From Macrosoma leucophasiata (taxonomy: Eukaryota > Arthropoda > Insecta > Lepidoptera > Hedylidae): a stretch of DNA of 64,000 nucleotides. Of this stretch, positions 10,341 to 23,483 are shown one piece after another. The stretch is taken from the NCBI GenBank assembly GCA_036365455.1, contig JAWQUS010000025.1, positions 25,084,001 through 25,148,000 of the forward strand, given 5' to 3'. The notes beneath the pieces were generated by a model. It had not been told where the DNA came from. It saw nothing but the letters and a program-made list of their open reading frames with translations, and made no database searches. The position numbers were made by a program, and so were the translations under genes. The stretch's first letter is position 1. Each line of letters opens with the position of its first letter.

Positions 10341-12924
10341 AGAACTGAGATATTTGGCACTTCATACTCTCAGTTTAATAATGTAGGTCATAGAATATAT
10401 GTTGATGATGATGTTTTGATATTTGATTTGATAATCTGAAATACCTACATATTATTTCGGTTTTCAATCACTATTTAATTATTTAAAGTAGTTCACATAT
10501 TTGATTATTGCCTAATAATTATAATTAGTGAATAACGTAATTAAAGTGGAGAATTATTTATTTAGAGTGTGTCTAACACTGACGTCTCTCAGCTGAAATG
10601 ATTATGATGATGATTATTATTATTTATCATTTAATGGAAGTGAAATTATTACTTTCATGAGGTTACGAATCTAGGAGTTCACAGATTGATAAAACATTGT
10701 CAGTCAAAATGATCTTTTCCTGGTCATTAAATATTTACAATGTGTGATTTAAGGTATTACTATTTACTACGGGTTCAATTCCCTGGTCAATTAGAGTGTT
10801 ACTATCTAATCAGTCGTATTTGTAATAATATTAAAAATGACAAATTAATAAAAATATTATATACAATACATCTAAGGAAATACTTACTAAGTAAACTATT
10901 CGATTCAGTTACATTAGTAATAATATTGGTAAATTGTCAAATAAATAGGTGTATGTAGATTTCGATAGAGTAGTAGGTAATTTAATAATTATCTACTAAA
11001 AGTCATACTCTATGTATATAATTTCAAGAATGTACAATTATATTTATACTGGAGTTAACTGTTCGATTCAGTTAATATTAGTGCTAATGAGGAGTACTTT
11101 ATATGTATGTAAAGGGTTACAGCTAAACGAACTTCGATGTTCGTACATAAGTAAATGGTCAGTGAACGTTATTTTATCAGGATAGTTTACCTAGTTGTTG
11201 TGAGTAAAGGTATTGATGATGCAGGATTCAATTTCCTGGACCAATAATAAAATTATCAAAAGTACTAAACAATGAGAATATATGTTTGGATGCACATGGA
11301 ACCTGTAATGTAGTAATTAAATAGGGACTAATCAAATTCCTTTCCAGCATCTTCAAATAATGTATATCAAGGTATGGGTTAGGCTAACTTGCATTTTCAA
11401 ATGTGTATCGTTAAATGCTAATTACTTGTGCATGTGTGTATTTCTATTGTCGTTATGTATTAAGGTAGGCGTTTGCATAATAATGATCGATACGTATTTT
11501 ATTAAGGAAAACCTTACGTTTCGTACTGCAATAGGTTTAATTAGGCGGTTTAATAATCTAATTAATAAATACATTTACATACATACATAACACATTAGGC
11601 GCCATATCTCTCTCTCGTTAATTACTACGTGAAAGTTAGGATATTACATAAATACAAAAACACATATGGGTCATTATTAGATGTGATTTATGCTAGGGTA
11701 CAGGAATTGACAAGTTTATTGCGGTTTGATTCTACACTTGACACATTCGTTAATTTACAATCTTCAAGAGGTCGAGTGTGAGAAAGATATTTGGAACTCT
11801 CTAGAATTCCCACGCATATTGTCTCAAGTGTTTAGGGGTAGGCATGGCTAGCAAATGTGTCGACCATAAAAGAGAACTGGACATAATAACCTTAAATAAA
11901 AACAATGGATTATCTATTGTCTTCAACATGAACAGTTCAACACGTGGTCCATTGGTGTATTTCGCGCAACTAAATGGCTTTAACTTTCGAGTTAAACAAT
12001 AGGAACCCATTGTGTAATGTTCGGCTTATTGTTTTTAACGATTATGGGTTTCGCACTACAAAGGCGGAAGTCCAAACATCTGGTCATCGTCTTTAGTTTG
12101 AAAAGTAATAAAATTCTCCTTTATTACTTTAGTGTTCCCACGCTATGTTTGTTAGTCATTTTAGGTAGGTACATACTTAACCGATTGGTTTTTAATTTCT
12201 ATTTTCCCATAAGCTTGGAGTAATTATATTATTTTAAATAGTTTGTCTTAATTGACTTATTCCTTATGTGTATTATTATAATCTGATAAATAGCATCACA
12301 AAGCAAGGTGGTTGTTGCATAGCTGGAGTTATTGATCATATAACAATAAGGAACGTGTAGATTATATTAATACTACACAGTTAGTGCTGTATTGCATTCA
12401 TATAAGATGAATATTATTTTATTGACAATGAAGCTGAGATAATTAATACTTTATTGAAATATTATCGCATCAATGTTCAACATACATTATTTAAATCAAT
12501 TTGAACATTTTGGTGTTTGTTTATATACATACTTTGTTACTGCGAGTAAGTAATGAGAATTCATCTAGCTTATAGACATTGTTAGTTAATTTATACCGAT
12601 GTTTTATCATATACTGACTTTGGTCTATAAACATTTACTAATTATTGGCTGTAAATAAGTATGGACGTTTTGGTTGTCATTATTGAATAATGATATCTAC
12701 AACGATATTATCGATTATTGACTCTGGATTATAATGAACTTATCATTATCATTATTAACACAATACACGCATTACACACCTGGTTTGTTGGGGCGTTGGA
12801 CTCGTTCCTTCGCTACATACATCACTTCTGACGTCCAGGACTGAAAGACACTCAACGTTGTCCCGCGGCTACGCCAGTGCACTGGAGTTACTTATCACAT
12901 AAAAAACAAGTAGGGCCAAGCCTG

Positions 12925-13770
12925 AAAAACACTGTGGTGATGTATACTCCCTGGGGTGTATCTTGGTCTAGTGCGCTAGCAACTTATGTGGGTCGGCCTA
13001 CACCATTAACTTGGGTACTATGGGTCGATTCCACACCTACACTCTTCTTTACTATCATCTGGACGTAGTAGTACCTACTTCAGAACAACCAACACTAAAC
13101 ATATTTTATAATAATCTGCTACTTATAGACATCTATAAAACTCATTTGAATCTGGAAACCTAATAAGGTTTTGCCTAAAGGCAGTGTGCAAAATGCATGG
13201 TTTATGTATAAATCCATAAACATTATATATACACAATACAGGTAATCACTATAAATATCACACCTGTATTGTTGATACTTTATACTGTTCTGTATGTTCT
13301 GTACATATACTTTCGACGTTCAGTTTGGAATATTTAAAACATATTTACTGACAGCTGGCCTGTATACTGGAGCTACTCACTACCTGTTCTTGCGATAATG
13401 GGCAGAGCCCTAGCAAATATTATTTTTGTAGTCTTGTAGTCTCCGCGGTCTCCGCCTAGTGTACCTTTGGTCTAGTCTGTGGGTATCAGCAGTTGTGGGT
13501 CGGCCTATCTTCATCGACGTTGTCTGGCTTGCTAGTACCTGTGCGCTGTGAATTACACACTACCTGTTCTTGCGATAATGGGCAGAGCCCCTAGCAAATG
13601 TTATTTTGTGGTGCTGTAATTTCACCTGTGGTGTACCTTGGGTCTGGTTTTGCTTTGACTTATACATTACTTTATAGGTCGATTCCATTAACGTTGGAGA
13701 TAATATCCATCTGGATGAAGAGGTGTTACTTCAGAACAAACACAACACATATTAATATTATAATATGATC
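12925..13770 (+). repeat. Diverged internal duplications in the LTR
   Basis: CACTACCTGTTCTTGCGATA at 13378 recurs 180 bp later at 13558 with the following ~50 bp. Strings such as TGGGTCGGCCTA, GGTCGATTCCA, CATCTGGA and TTCAGAACAA occur in the same order at 12970-13105 and again at 13490-13750. Confidence 0.6.
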
Positions 13771-14560
13771 AACAGATCATTATCCGCCTTGTTGCGATGA
13801 TCGGTCATGGAACCGCTACATTTATTGTGTGTTATGCACCTACCTTATGGAAACTACAATATTGCATTTATTTGCGATGTCAGATACTGACAATATACAA
13901 TGAGATAATACTCATATATGGTTAAACCATAATTACAGGACATTGCCTGAAATATTTATTTACTGACTATGTCAGAATGAATAAACTATGTTTACGGTAT
14001 AACAACTTAATGGCTACGCCATATTATGATCATGAACTACTACTGCAACAATTACTGCGCCTAACGGTGTCTGCGACGATTGATAATATACATATCAACT
14101 TCATCATTGGAATACTCAAATGAGTATATTTTACCTGATTGCCTGTTAATGGCCTATATTAATATTGAAATATAATCTACTGACTTTGTCAGCTTATTAA
14201 GACTATGTCTTACACGATACCTGCAATTTGAGGCTTATGCCACTTTATCTGTTGTATACAACAGTCTACTACCACATACTGACTTTGTCAGCTTAAGACT
14301 ATGTCTTACACAATACCTGCAATTTGAGGCTTATGCCATATAATCTGTTGTTTACAACAGTCTACTACAACTTACTGACTTTGTCAGCTTATTAAGACTT
14401 TGTCTTTATACATCATCTACAATTTGAGGCTTTGCCTTTATATCTGTTGATTTACAACAGTTTGATTATAAATGTGACCATCATTGTATGGTAATTATCT
14501 AAGCGTTATTTATACGCTCATCTACCAAATATACTCCAAGCTCGTCTGGAGAGTACAGAT
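13150..14560. repeat. Array of very short hairpins in the LTR 3' part
   Basis: More than 20 consecutive small inverted repeats with 5-9 bp stems and 2-9 nt loops. Examples: CTGAC-ttt-GTCAG, AAGAC-tat-GTCTT, CTGTTG-tata-CAACAG, ATGGC-tac-GCCAT, TAAAC-tat-GTTTA, TGTCAG-ata-CTGACA, ATACTC-aaat-GAGTAT. Between about 14170 and 14465 a block of four such hairpins is repeated three times in tandem with small changes. Present in all four LTRs (add 8,628 per copy). Confidence 0.8.
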
Positions 14561-14858
14561 TCTTGGTTTGGTACTCACACTAAGGGGCGATGGTTTGGGG
14601 CTCCTTAACTTTCCCCCCCAATATCATATTGTGTATTCAGTAATTTACTCTTTGGGGTTATATTTAATAATTTTATCGCATTTCTAACTTTATTCTTACC
14701 TCTATTAAAGAACTTAAGGTTTCTACCATTTAACAACTTGTAGGGTCCCTTTAGACATCACTTGGCCAATATTTTATTCTTGTTGATTTAGATTTGACTT
14801 CGAAAATATCCTTTATCTGAAGAGTCCCCTATTTGAGAGAGTGGGTTCCGTTACAATT

Positions 14859-14876
14859 TGGTGCCGTGACCAGGAT
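14859..14876 (+). promoter_or_regulatory. Primer binding site, complementary to tRNA-His 3' end
   Basis: TGGTGCCGTGACCAGGAT lies three bases after the LTR. Its reverse complement ends CACGGCACCA, which fits the 3' acceptor, T-arm edge and CCA of insect tRNA-His as I remember it (5' end GCCGTGA). The match is 18 nt. Repeated at 23487-23504 and 32115-32132. Role: priming of minus-strand cDNA synthesis. Confidence 0.8.
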
Positions 14877-16369
14877 ATAAATTTAAATTATATAAATATA
14901 AGTCTAAACAACAAGAACTACACGACTATTATATTATTGTTTTAAATATTTACAGTAGGCAGTAATGCCTACAATTTGTTGCCGTGAAATGGAATAGAGG
15001 TTAAGAAGGAGTTGAGATTTAGTTTATTACTTTATAATTACTCATGCAAGGAGTTTGCAATACACTAGTACATTGGGGGGTGTGCAAAACATTAAGACAT
15101 TGGGGGGTGAGAAGGTGTCTACAAGACGCTAAGACAATGGGGGGTGCATATGAGATATAAAATATGCACTTTTATACATATGAGTACTAATAATACATGT
15201 AAGGCATGTATTATCATAATCAATTAAGTGCTAGTGCTTTTATAATGTGTCTACCTACTTGCCGATCGATTCAACAAACAAATTTTACTTACCTATTTGT
15301 GAGAACACATAAATGGTGTAATAATAATTAACAATTACTTGTACTAATCTAGTTATAAAACTGTTTGTTCTCCTAAGGAAATAAGATAAAATACATCTCG
15401 TGTAAAACAAACTATCTATAGTTTACAACGATAAGTATCTACACATATACACGATTCACAAATTAAAAAATGTGTATGTAATTAAGAATGCTTATGAGAT
15501 TGAAACTGAACAATAATCACTTATGTAATAAGTGGAATGTTTTATTTTCTTAATTAGGAACAAATGATAACTATGAAACCAGGGAAATAAAAGAGGCTTT
15601 AAATGTAATTCACTGACAGAAAACGCTGAAATAATATAAAAAAAAAAAAAATAGTTCAGTTCTTTCGAAATGAAAATCCTTAAGAGTAATTTTAGAATGA
15701 AATACAATTAACGATAAACAAAATTTGATATTTAACATTAATAAACATTATCATTGTGATATCTGATTTTGAAAGACTTTAACAATCACATGGAGCTGGA
15801 CTGATAAATTGGCCGTACACTCCTGTCTTTCAGAATGAAAATAAATAATAATTGACGTTTTATAAACCGATAACGATGAGAAGAAAGAAATAAAAACAAG
15901 CTTTCATTGTTATTTACTAGCAGAAAAAAAAAAACCTCAGATGACTCTTTTCAATTCAAAGGAGAATGATACTTTCCATGCATTCCTGAACTCAGTGTTA
16001 GCATTGTGTAGGTTACGTCATTTTCCAAATGACTATATTATGATATGTTATTTAAAATTACAGCATTTTTTGACAGTAATTGAAGTATATTAGTTTAGGT
16101 AAAAGTTGGGTTAGATTGACTATTGTTTACTACATTACAAAATGTAGGTACTGTGTAATGGGTTAGCCAGAGACGATTTTGTACGCTCAAAATTAACCAT
16201 CTTCTTTCAAAAATAATTTGAAAGTGATTCAATAATTAGTGCACACTTAGTTTAGACAGTATTTATTTAATTTTGTCAATTTGCAATAAACATTATTATT
16301 AGTCTCTAAAAGTTCAAATGAGAAAAAACGTTGAAACTATGACAAAACGTTATAGGTATGTAATCTTAT

Positions 16370-16930
16370 AGAATTCAATTCTAGTTCGATTTAGAAATAA
16401 CTTAAATATGACAATTCTATTGGAATTTTGTCTTTTAGTTATAATTTCACTGTTACCACTTCCAGTTAGAATAGGAATAATTCAAATATAAAACTACTAT
16501 TCTAATATTTCAGAAACATTTTCAGAATCTTATTGTTATATTTTCTAATTTGATTAAGAATAACTTAAAATAGGACATTCATATTGGAATGATGTGGTTC
16601 TAGTTTCACTCCTAGTTGGATAGGGAATAGATAATTTAAATGCGTCACCCCTATTGGCAAATAGCCTATTCAGTTATCGTCGATATCATTTTCAGTTAGG
16701 AAAGGGATAATTTTAATGCGACACTCCTATTGGAATATGGTCTTAACAGTTATAGTCTCATATAATAATATACCAATTCTCGTTAGATTATAGATTTATA
16801 CTTTGTAATTGGAACTTATTGAAATATCTTTTCCAATTCAGTTATTATCTCATCGACAACAATTCCAGTTAGATAAATGAATAATTAAAATTTCTGAGAA
16901 ATGTTCCTATTTGAATATTTTACGTATAAG
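16370..16930 (+). repeat. Degenerate ~80-bp tandem repeats in the internal domain
   Basis: Five or six copies of a module reading roughly CTATTGGAAT...CAGTTAT...TCAT...CAGTTAGAATAGG...AATTTAAATG, at about 16414, 16577, 16649, 16726 and 16804. Also in the other two internal domains. Confidence 0.55.
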
Positions 16931-17583
16931 TATATTCATACTGGGTCTGTCGAATTGTAAATAGAGAGCGGAAGTATTTTAAGGAATACCAAATTATCTA
17001 AGAGGTCTTCGCACCTACATTATGTATTCTATTTTCTGATTGTGTCTTAGAACAGTTTTACTACTGATATCGAAGTTGGACATCATATGATTATGTGAAT
17101 AATAATAATTATTACTATTTAACGATTAATTGATGTTATTAAGACTTCATTTTACATTATGATTAGGGTAACTTTTGTTCGTAATCGCGAACGAGGATAT
17201 GGGTAACATTACCATATTGCAAACAAACATGAATTTGTTGTTTGTGAAAGTATATATAAGTCTCTTGGTACTTGTATTATGCCTTTAGTAACAAACTCGT
17301 TATTTACTAGTTAGGCACATAGTTGCTGATTCGACTAAACGATGATGAAATAGTTTTCTAGATTTGGTAATTTCAGGTTCTTTTAAATTCCAATAAGATG
17401 ATAAACCGATGATAAAAATTTTAAGATATAGAGAATAAGAAAATACACATTTTATATTACCTTAAGTATCTAGCATATCACGTTATGGAGACGTTAAGTT
17501 ACCTTATTAGTATATTCGCATTGGTGTGGCTTCATTTCTATTCCCTATGAGAAAATTTTCTACGTTAAATCTTCGAAAATTTT

Positions 17584-17594
17584 GGGGGGTGAAT
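17584..17594 (+). promoter_or_regulatory. Polypurine tract before LTR 2
   Basis: GGGGGGTGAAT directly precedes TGTAACG, preceded by AAAATTTT. It is the expected plus-strand primer site. Repeated at 26212-26222 and 34840-34850. The T within the tract makes it slightly impure. Confidence 0.7.
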
Positions 17595-20500
17595 TGTAAC
17601 GACATCCATATGCCGTCACATAGAATTTAATCAAAGCACGATAGATATTTTTTTTTGCATATTTCTATATGAATATATACCTATGTTTTATAGGTATCAT
17701 AACTAAATAGTTGAGATACACTATTGGTAAGGTATGTTGAGAACCATAGGACGCTCATAAAAAATGCGAGCATAGCCACATCCCCACCGTATCCCAAATT
17801 CAGAAAAAAGGATCGATATATAAGGGGTTGTTGACGGGAGAGGGGAGACAGTTGTAGTTAGAGGGCCAGGGGCGACGATTAGGACGGTTGGTGCGAAGTA
17901 GGTAGTGGTAGCGGGAGCGTTTGGTGAGTGATTTTTATTTTAAATATAAAATAGGTTACACTAATTTCATATAATATTTTAACTCATTAGTTAATAACGA
18001 TAACTTTATACTAAATTCACTGAGGGTTACCTATTTTATGTTTATTTACTTATCTGGTTATTCTTTTATTGAGAGATTTTTAGGATGTGTTTATACAAAA
18101 TGAAGTACTTCATATAATCTTACAATATAAATTAGCTTTATTTAGTTTTGCGAACAGAAAGTAGATTCATTTACTTAAATTAAACAAAACCTGATAGGAA
18201 TTCATAGGTAGTATAAATGCAATAGGGAAACCAGAGGTCTGTTACTAGAAAATTATATTTTCAGATTAGGAAAAGGAGAAGTAGGCATTATAATACGTTG
18301 TACCAGTTTTAGTCATAATTACACGCAGTATAAAGCGCTCTTAATTGAAACGTATCGTAGATTACTATTATTTTAAGTTAGGAATCTTCAGGAATTTAAT
18401 TATTAGAATAGGCATTTGTGTATAGAAATAAATAGGTATAAATTAGCGATCGAGTTATCTTCACCACGTAATGCGTAAGCGCATTATCATCAACCAGCAG
18501 AGCGGGGAGCCGTCGACTATCCGTGAGTTAATATTCAATAATTTGTCTGAATTTAGATTATTTTCTGTATTCATTACAGTGTTCCGAATATATTAAATTA
18601 TAGGTGGAGATTAGTGTTTTATGGTGCTACACTACAGGCAGATAGACGTTAAATTACAGTCATGTTTTAGTGTTGTTATAATGTTAGATAACAGGAGAAT
18701 ATATTTTGATAGCATTACACTACAGGCAGATAACAGAATATTGATACTATTAGGTTGAAGGCAGATGATATTGCTTCAACAGCATTATATTGTAGGTAGA
18801 TAATAATATTCTCTGATAAAATTGTGTTACAGACAAACTGAATAAACTATAGGTAAATAATAGTGACTCAATAGCGTTACACTACAGAGAAATAATAATT
18901 GTTTCATAACGTTAGTATAAAAGGCAGGTAATTATGTTTCAATAGCATCATACTACAGACATAAACTAAGAACTGAGATATTTGGCACTTCATACTCTCA
19001 GTTTAATAATGTAGGTCATAGAATATATGTTGATGATGATGTTTTGATATTTGATTTGATAATCTGAAATACCTACATATTATTTCGGTTTTCAATCACT
19101 ATTTAATTATTTAAAGTAGTTCACATATTTGATTATTGCCTAATAATTATAATTAGTGAATAACGTAATTAAAGTGGAGAATTATTTATTTAGAGTGTGT
19201 CTAACACTGACGTCTCTCAGCTGAAATGATTATGATGATGATTATTATTATTTATCATTTAATGGAAGTGAAATTATTACTTTCATGAGGTTACGAATCT
19301 AGGAGTTCACAGATTGATAAAACATTGTCAGTCAAAATGATCTTTTCCTGGTCATTAAATATTTACAATGTGTGATTTAAGGTATTACTATTTACTACGG
19401 GTTCAATTCCCTGGTCAATTAGAGTGTTACTATCTAATCAGTCGTATTTGTAATAATATTAAAAATGACAAATTAATAAAAATATTATATACAATACATC
19501 TAAGGAAATACTTACTAAGTAAACTATTCGATTCAGTTACATTAGTAATAATATTGGTAAATTGTCAAATAAATAGGTGTATGTAGATTTCGATAGAGTA
19601 GTAGGTAATTTAATAATTATCTACTAAAAGTCATACTCTATGTATATAATTTCAAGAATGTACAATTATATTTATACTGGAGTTAACTGTTCGATTCAGT
19701 TAATATTAGTGCTAATGAGGAGTACTTTATATGTATGTAAAGGGTTACAGCTAAACGAACTTCGATGTTCGTACATAAGTAAATGGTCAGTGAACGTTAT
19801 TTTATCAGGATAGTTTACCTAGTTGTTGTGAGTAAAGGTATTGATGATGCAGGATTCAATTTCCTGGACCAATAATAAAATTATCAAAAGTACTAAACAA
19901 TGAGAATATATGTTTGGATGCACATGGAACCTGTAATGTAGTAATTAAATAGGGACTAATCAAATTCCTTTCCAGCATCTTCAAATAATGTATATCAAGG
20001 TATGGGTTAGGCTAACTTGCATTTTCAAATGTGTATCGTTAAATGCTAATTACTTGTGCATGTGTGTATTTCTATTGTCGTTATGTATTAAGGTAGGCGT
20101 TTGCATAATAATGATCGATACGTATTTTATTAAGGAAAACCTTACGTTTCGTACTGCAATAGGTTTAATTAGGCGGTTTAATAATCTAATTAATAAATAC
20201 ATTTACATACATACATAACACATTAGGCGCCATATCTCTCTCTCGTTAATTACTACGTGAAAGTTAGGATATTACATAAATACAAAAACACATATGGGTC
20301 ATTATTAGATGTGATTTATGCTAGGGTACAGGAATTGACAAGTTTATTGCGGTTTGATTCTACACTTGACACATTCGTTAATTTACAATCTTCAAGAGGT
20401 CGAGTGTGAGAAAGATATTTGGAACTCTCTAGAATTCCCACGCATATTGTCTCAAGTGTTTAGGGGTAGGCATGGCTAGCAAATGTGTCGACCATAAAAG

Positions 20501-23483
20501 AGAACTGGACATAATAACCTTAAATAAAAACAATGGATTATCTATTGTCTTCAACATGAACAGTTCAACACGTGGTCCATTGGTGTATTTCGCGCAACTA
20601 AATGGCTTTAACTTTCGAGTTAAACAATAGGAACCCATTGTGTAATGTTCGGCTTATTGTTTTTAACGATTATGGGTTTCGCACTACAAAGGCGGAAGTC
20701 CAAACATCTGGTCATCGTCTTTAGTTTGAAAAGTAATAAAATTCTCCTTTATTACTTTAGTGTTCCCACGCTATGTTTGTTAGTCATTTTAGGTAGGTAC
20801 ATACTTAACCGATTGGTTTTTAATTTCTATTTTCCCATAAGCTTGGAGTAATTATATTATTTTAAATAGTTTGTCTTAATTGACTTATTCCTTATGTGTA
20901 TTATTATAATCTGATAAATAGCATCACAAAGCAAGGTGGTTGTTGCATAGCTGGAGTTATTGATCATATAACAATAAGGAACGTGTAGATTATATTAATA
21001 CTACACAGTTAGTGCTGTATTGCATTCATATAAGATGAATATTATTTTATTGACAATGAAGCTGAGATAATTAATACTTTATTGAAATATTATCGCATCA
21101 ATGTTCAACATACATTATTTAAATCAATTTGAACATTTTGGTGTTTGTTTATATACATACTTTGTTACTGCGAGTAAGTAATGAGAATTCATCTAGCTTA
21201 TAGACATTGTTAGTTAATTTATACCGATGTTTTATCATATACTGACTTTGGTCTATAAACATTTACTAATTATTGGCTGTAAATAAGTATGGACGTTTTG
21301 GTTGTCATTATTGAATAATGATATCTACAACGATATTATCGATTATTGACTCTGGATTATAATGAACTTATCATTATCATTATTAACACAATACACGCAT
21401 TACACACCTGGTTTGTTGGGGCGTTGGACTCGTTCCTTCGCTACATACATCACTTCTGACGTCCAGGACTGAAAGACACTCAACGTTGTCCCGCGGCTAC
21501 GCCAGTGCACTGGAGTTACTTATCACATAAAAAACAAGTAGGGCCAAGCCTGAAAAACACTGTGGTGATGTATACTCCCTGGGGTGTATCTTGGTCTAGT
21601 GCGCTAGCAACTTATGTGGGTCGGCCTACACCATTAACTTGGGTACTATGGGTCGATTCCACACCTACACTCTTCTTTACTATCATCTGGACGTAGTAGT
21701 ACCTACTTCAGAACAACCAACACTAAACATATTTTATAATAATCTGCTACTTATAGACATCTATAAAACTCATTTGAATCTGGAAACCTAATAAGGTTTT
21801 GCCTAAAGGCAGTGTGCAAAATGCATGGTTTATGTATAAATCCATAAACATTATATATACACAATACAGGTAATCACTATAAATATCACACCTGTATTGT
21901 TGATACTTTATACTGTTCTGTATGTTCTGTACATATACTTTCGACGTTCAGTTTGGAATATTTAAAACATATTTACTGACAGCTGGCCTGTATACTGGAG
22001 CTACTCACTACCTGTTCTTGCGATAATGGGCAGAGCCCTAGCAAATATTATTTTTGTAGTCTTGTAGTCTCCGCGGTCTCCGCCTAGTGTACCTTTGGTC
22101 TAGTCTGTGGGTATCAGCAGTTGTGGGTCGGCCTATCTTCATCGACGTTGTCTGGCTTGCTAGTACCTGTGCGCTGTGAATTACACACTACCTGTTCTTG
22201 CGATAATGGGCAGAGCCCCTAGCAAATGTTATTTTGTGGTGCTGTAATTTCACCTGTGGTGTACCTTGGGTCTGGTTTTGCTTTGACTTATACATTACTT
22301 TATAGGTCGATTCCATTAACGTTGGAGATAATATCCATCTGGATGAAGAGGTGTTACTTCAGAACAAACACAACACATATTAATATTATAATATGATCAA
22401 CAGATCATTATCCGCCTTGTTGCGATGATCGGTCATGGAACCGCTACATTTATTGTGTGTTATGCACCTACCTTATGGAAACTACAATATTGCATTTATT
22501 TGCGATGTCAGATACTGACAATATACAATGAGATAATACTCATATATGGTTAAACCATAATTACAGGACATTGCCTGAAATATTTATTTACTGACTATGT
22601 CAGAATGAATAAACTATGTTTACGGTATAACAACTTAATGGCTACGCCATATTATGATCATGAACTACTACTGCAACAATTACTGCGCCTAACGGTGTCT
22701 GCGACGATTGATAATATACATATCAACTTCATCATTGGAATACTCAAATGAGTATATTTTACCTGATTGCCTGTTAATGGCCTATATTAATATTGAAATA
22801 TAATCTACTGACTTTGTCAGCTTATTAAGACTATGTCTTACACGATACCTGCAATTTGAGGCTTATGCCACTTTATCTGTTGTATACAACAGTCTACTAC
22901 CACATACTGACTTTGTCAGCTTAAGACTATGTCTTACACAATACCTGCAATTTGAGGCTTATGCCATATAATCTGTTGTTTACAACAGTCTACTACAACT
23001 TACTGACTTTGTCAGCTTATTAAGACTTTGTCTTTATACATCATCTACAATTTGAGGCTTTGCCTTTATATCTGTTGATTTACAACAGTTTGATTATAAA
23101 TGTGACCATCATTGTATGGTAATTATCTAAGCGTTATTTATACGCTCATCTACCAAATATACTCCAAGCTCGTCTGGAGAGTACAGATTCTTGGTTTGGT
23201 ACTCACACTAAGGGGCGATGGTTTGGGGCTCCTTAACTTTCCCCCCCAATATCATATTGTGTATTCAGTAATTTACTCTTTGGGGTTATATTTAATAATT
23301 TTATCGCATTTCTAACTTTATTCTTACCTCTATTAAAGAACTTAAGGTTTCTACCATTTAACAACTTGTAGGGTCCCTTTAGACATCACTTGGCCAATAT
23401 TTTATTCTTGTTGATTTAGATTTGACTTCGAAAATATCCTTTATCTGAAGAGTCCCCTATTTGAGAGAGTGGGTTCCGTTACA
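17595..23483 (+). repeat. LTR copy 2
   Basis: Same length and ends as copy 1, shifted by 8,628. It is preceded by the polypurine tract GGGGGGTGAAT and followed by the PBS. I noticed no difference from copy 1 by eye, but did not align every base. Confidence 0.88.

Larger units (their letters stand above)
8967..14855 (+). repeat. LTR copy 1 (5,889 bp)
   Basis: It starts TGTAACGACATCC and ends GGTTCCGTTACA. In order it holds: a ~255-bp U3 with TATA box and initiator; a purine-rich leader and a splice-donor-like TTTGGTGAGTG (9292-9302); degenerate short repeats at 9998-10340 around ACTACAGGCAGATA; a long AT-rich stretch without coding; internal duplications at 12925-13760; and a short-hairpin array at about 13150-14560. 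The usual length of insect LTRs is a few hundred bases, so this one is exceptional. The boundary is set by the element ending here in copy 4, by the PBS that follows, and by the TG...CA termini. Confidence 0.88.
14856..17594 (+). mobile_element. Internal domain copy 1 (2,739 bp, non-coding)
   Basis: It runs from the LTR 3' edge (spacer ATT, then PBS) to the polypurine tract before LTR 2. Features: a hairpin GTAGGCA-gtaa-TGCCTAC (14944-14961); a second PBS-like string (14975-14993); three GGGGGGTG motifs (15075, 15102, 15139); and six degenerate repeats ~70-90 bp apart at 16400-16930 built around CTATTGGAAT and CAGTTAG. No retroviral-type protein can be read in any frame; the longest open frame is 71 codons and looks random. 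Confidence 0.85.

Noticed and set aside
10740..10958. Open frames of 63-76 codons repeated in every 8,628-bp unit as candidate genes
   Set aside because: They recur only because the unit recurs. They have AT-driven composition, no recognised domain and no coherent layout, and lie in an LTR.
13560..13700. Splice acceptor and host exon inside the LTR
   Set aside because: The GC-richer blocks here are explained by internal duplication of the LTR, and no open frame is kept between copies.
9296..14855. The 8,628-bp repeat as a plain satellite DNA
   Set aside because: The edges of the array coincide with TG...CA termini, one internal junction type has a PBS and the other a polypurine tract, and a 4-bp duplication flanks the whole.
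8967..17594. An endogenous virus or autonomous retrotransposon
   Set aside because: No gag, protease, reverse transcriptase, RNase H, integrase or envelope motif was seen in any frame of the unit.
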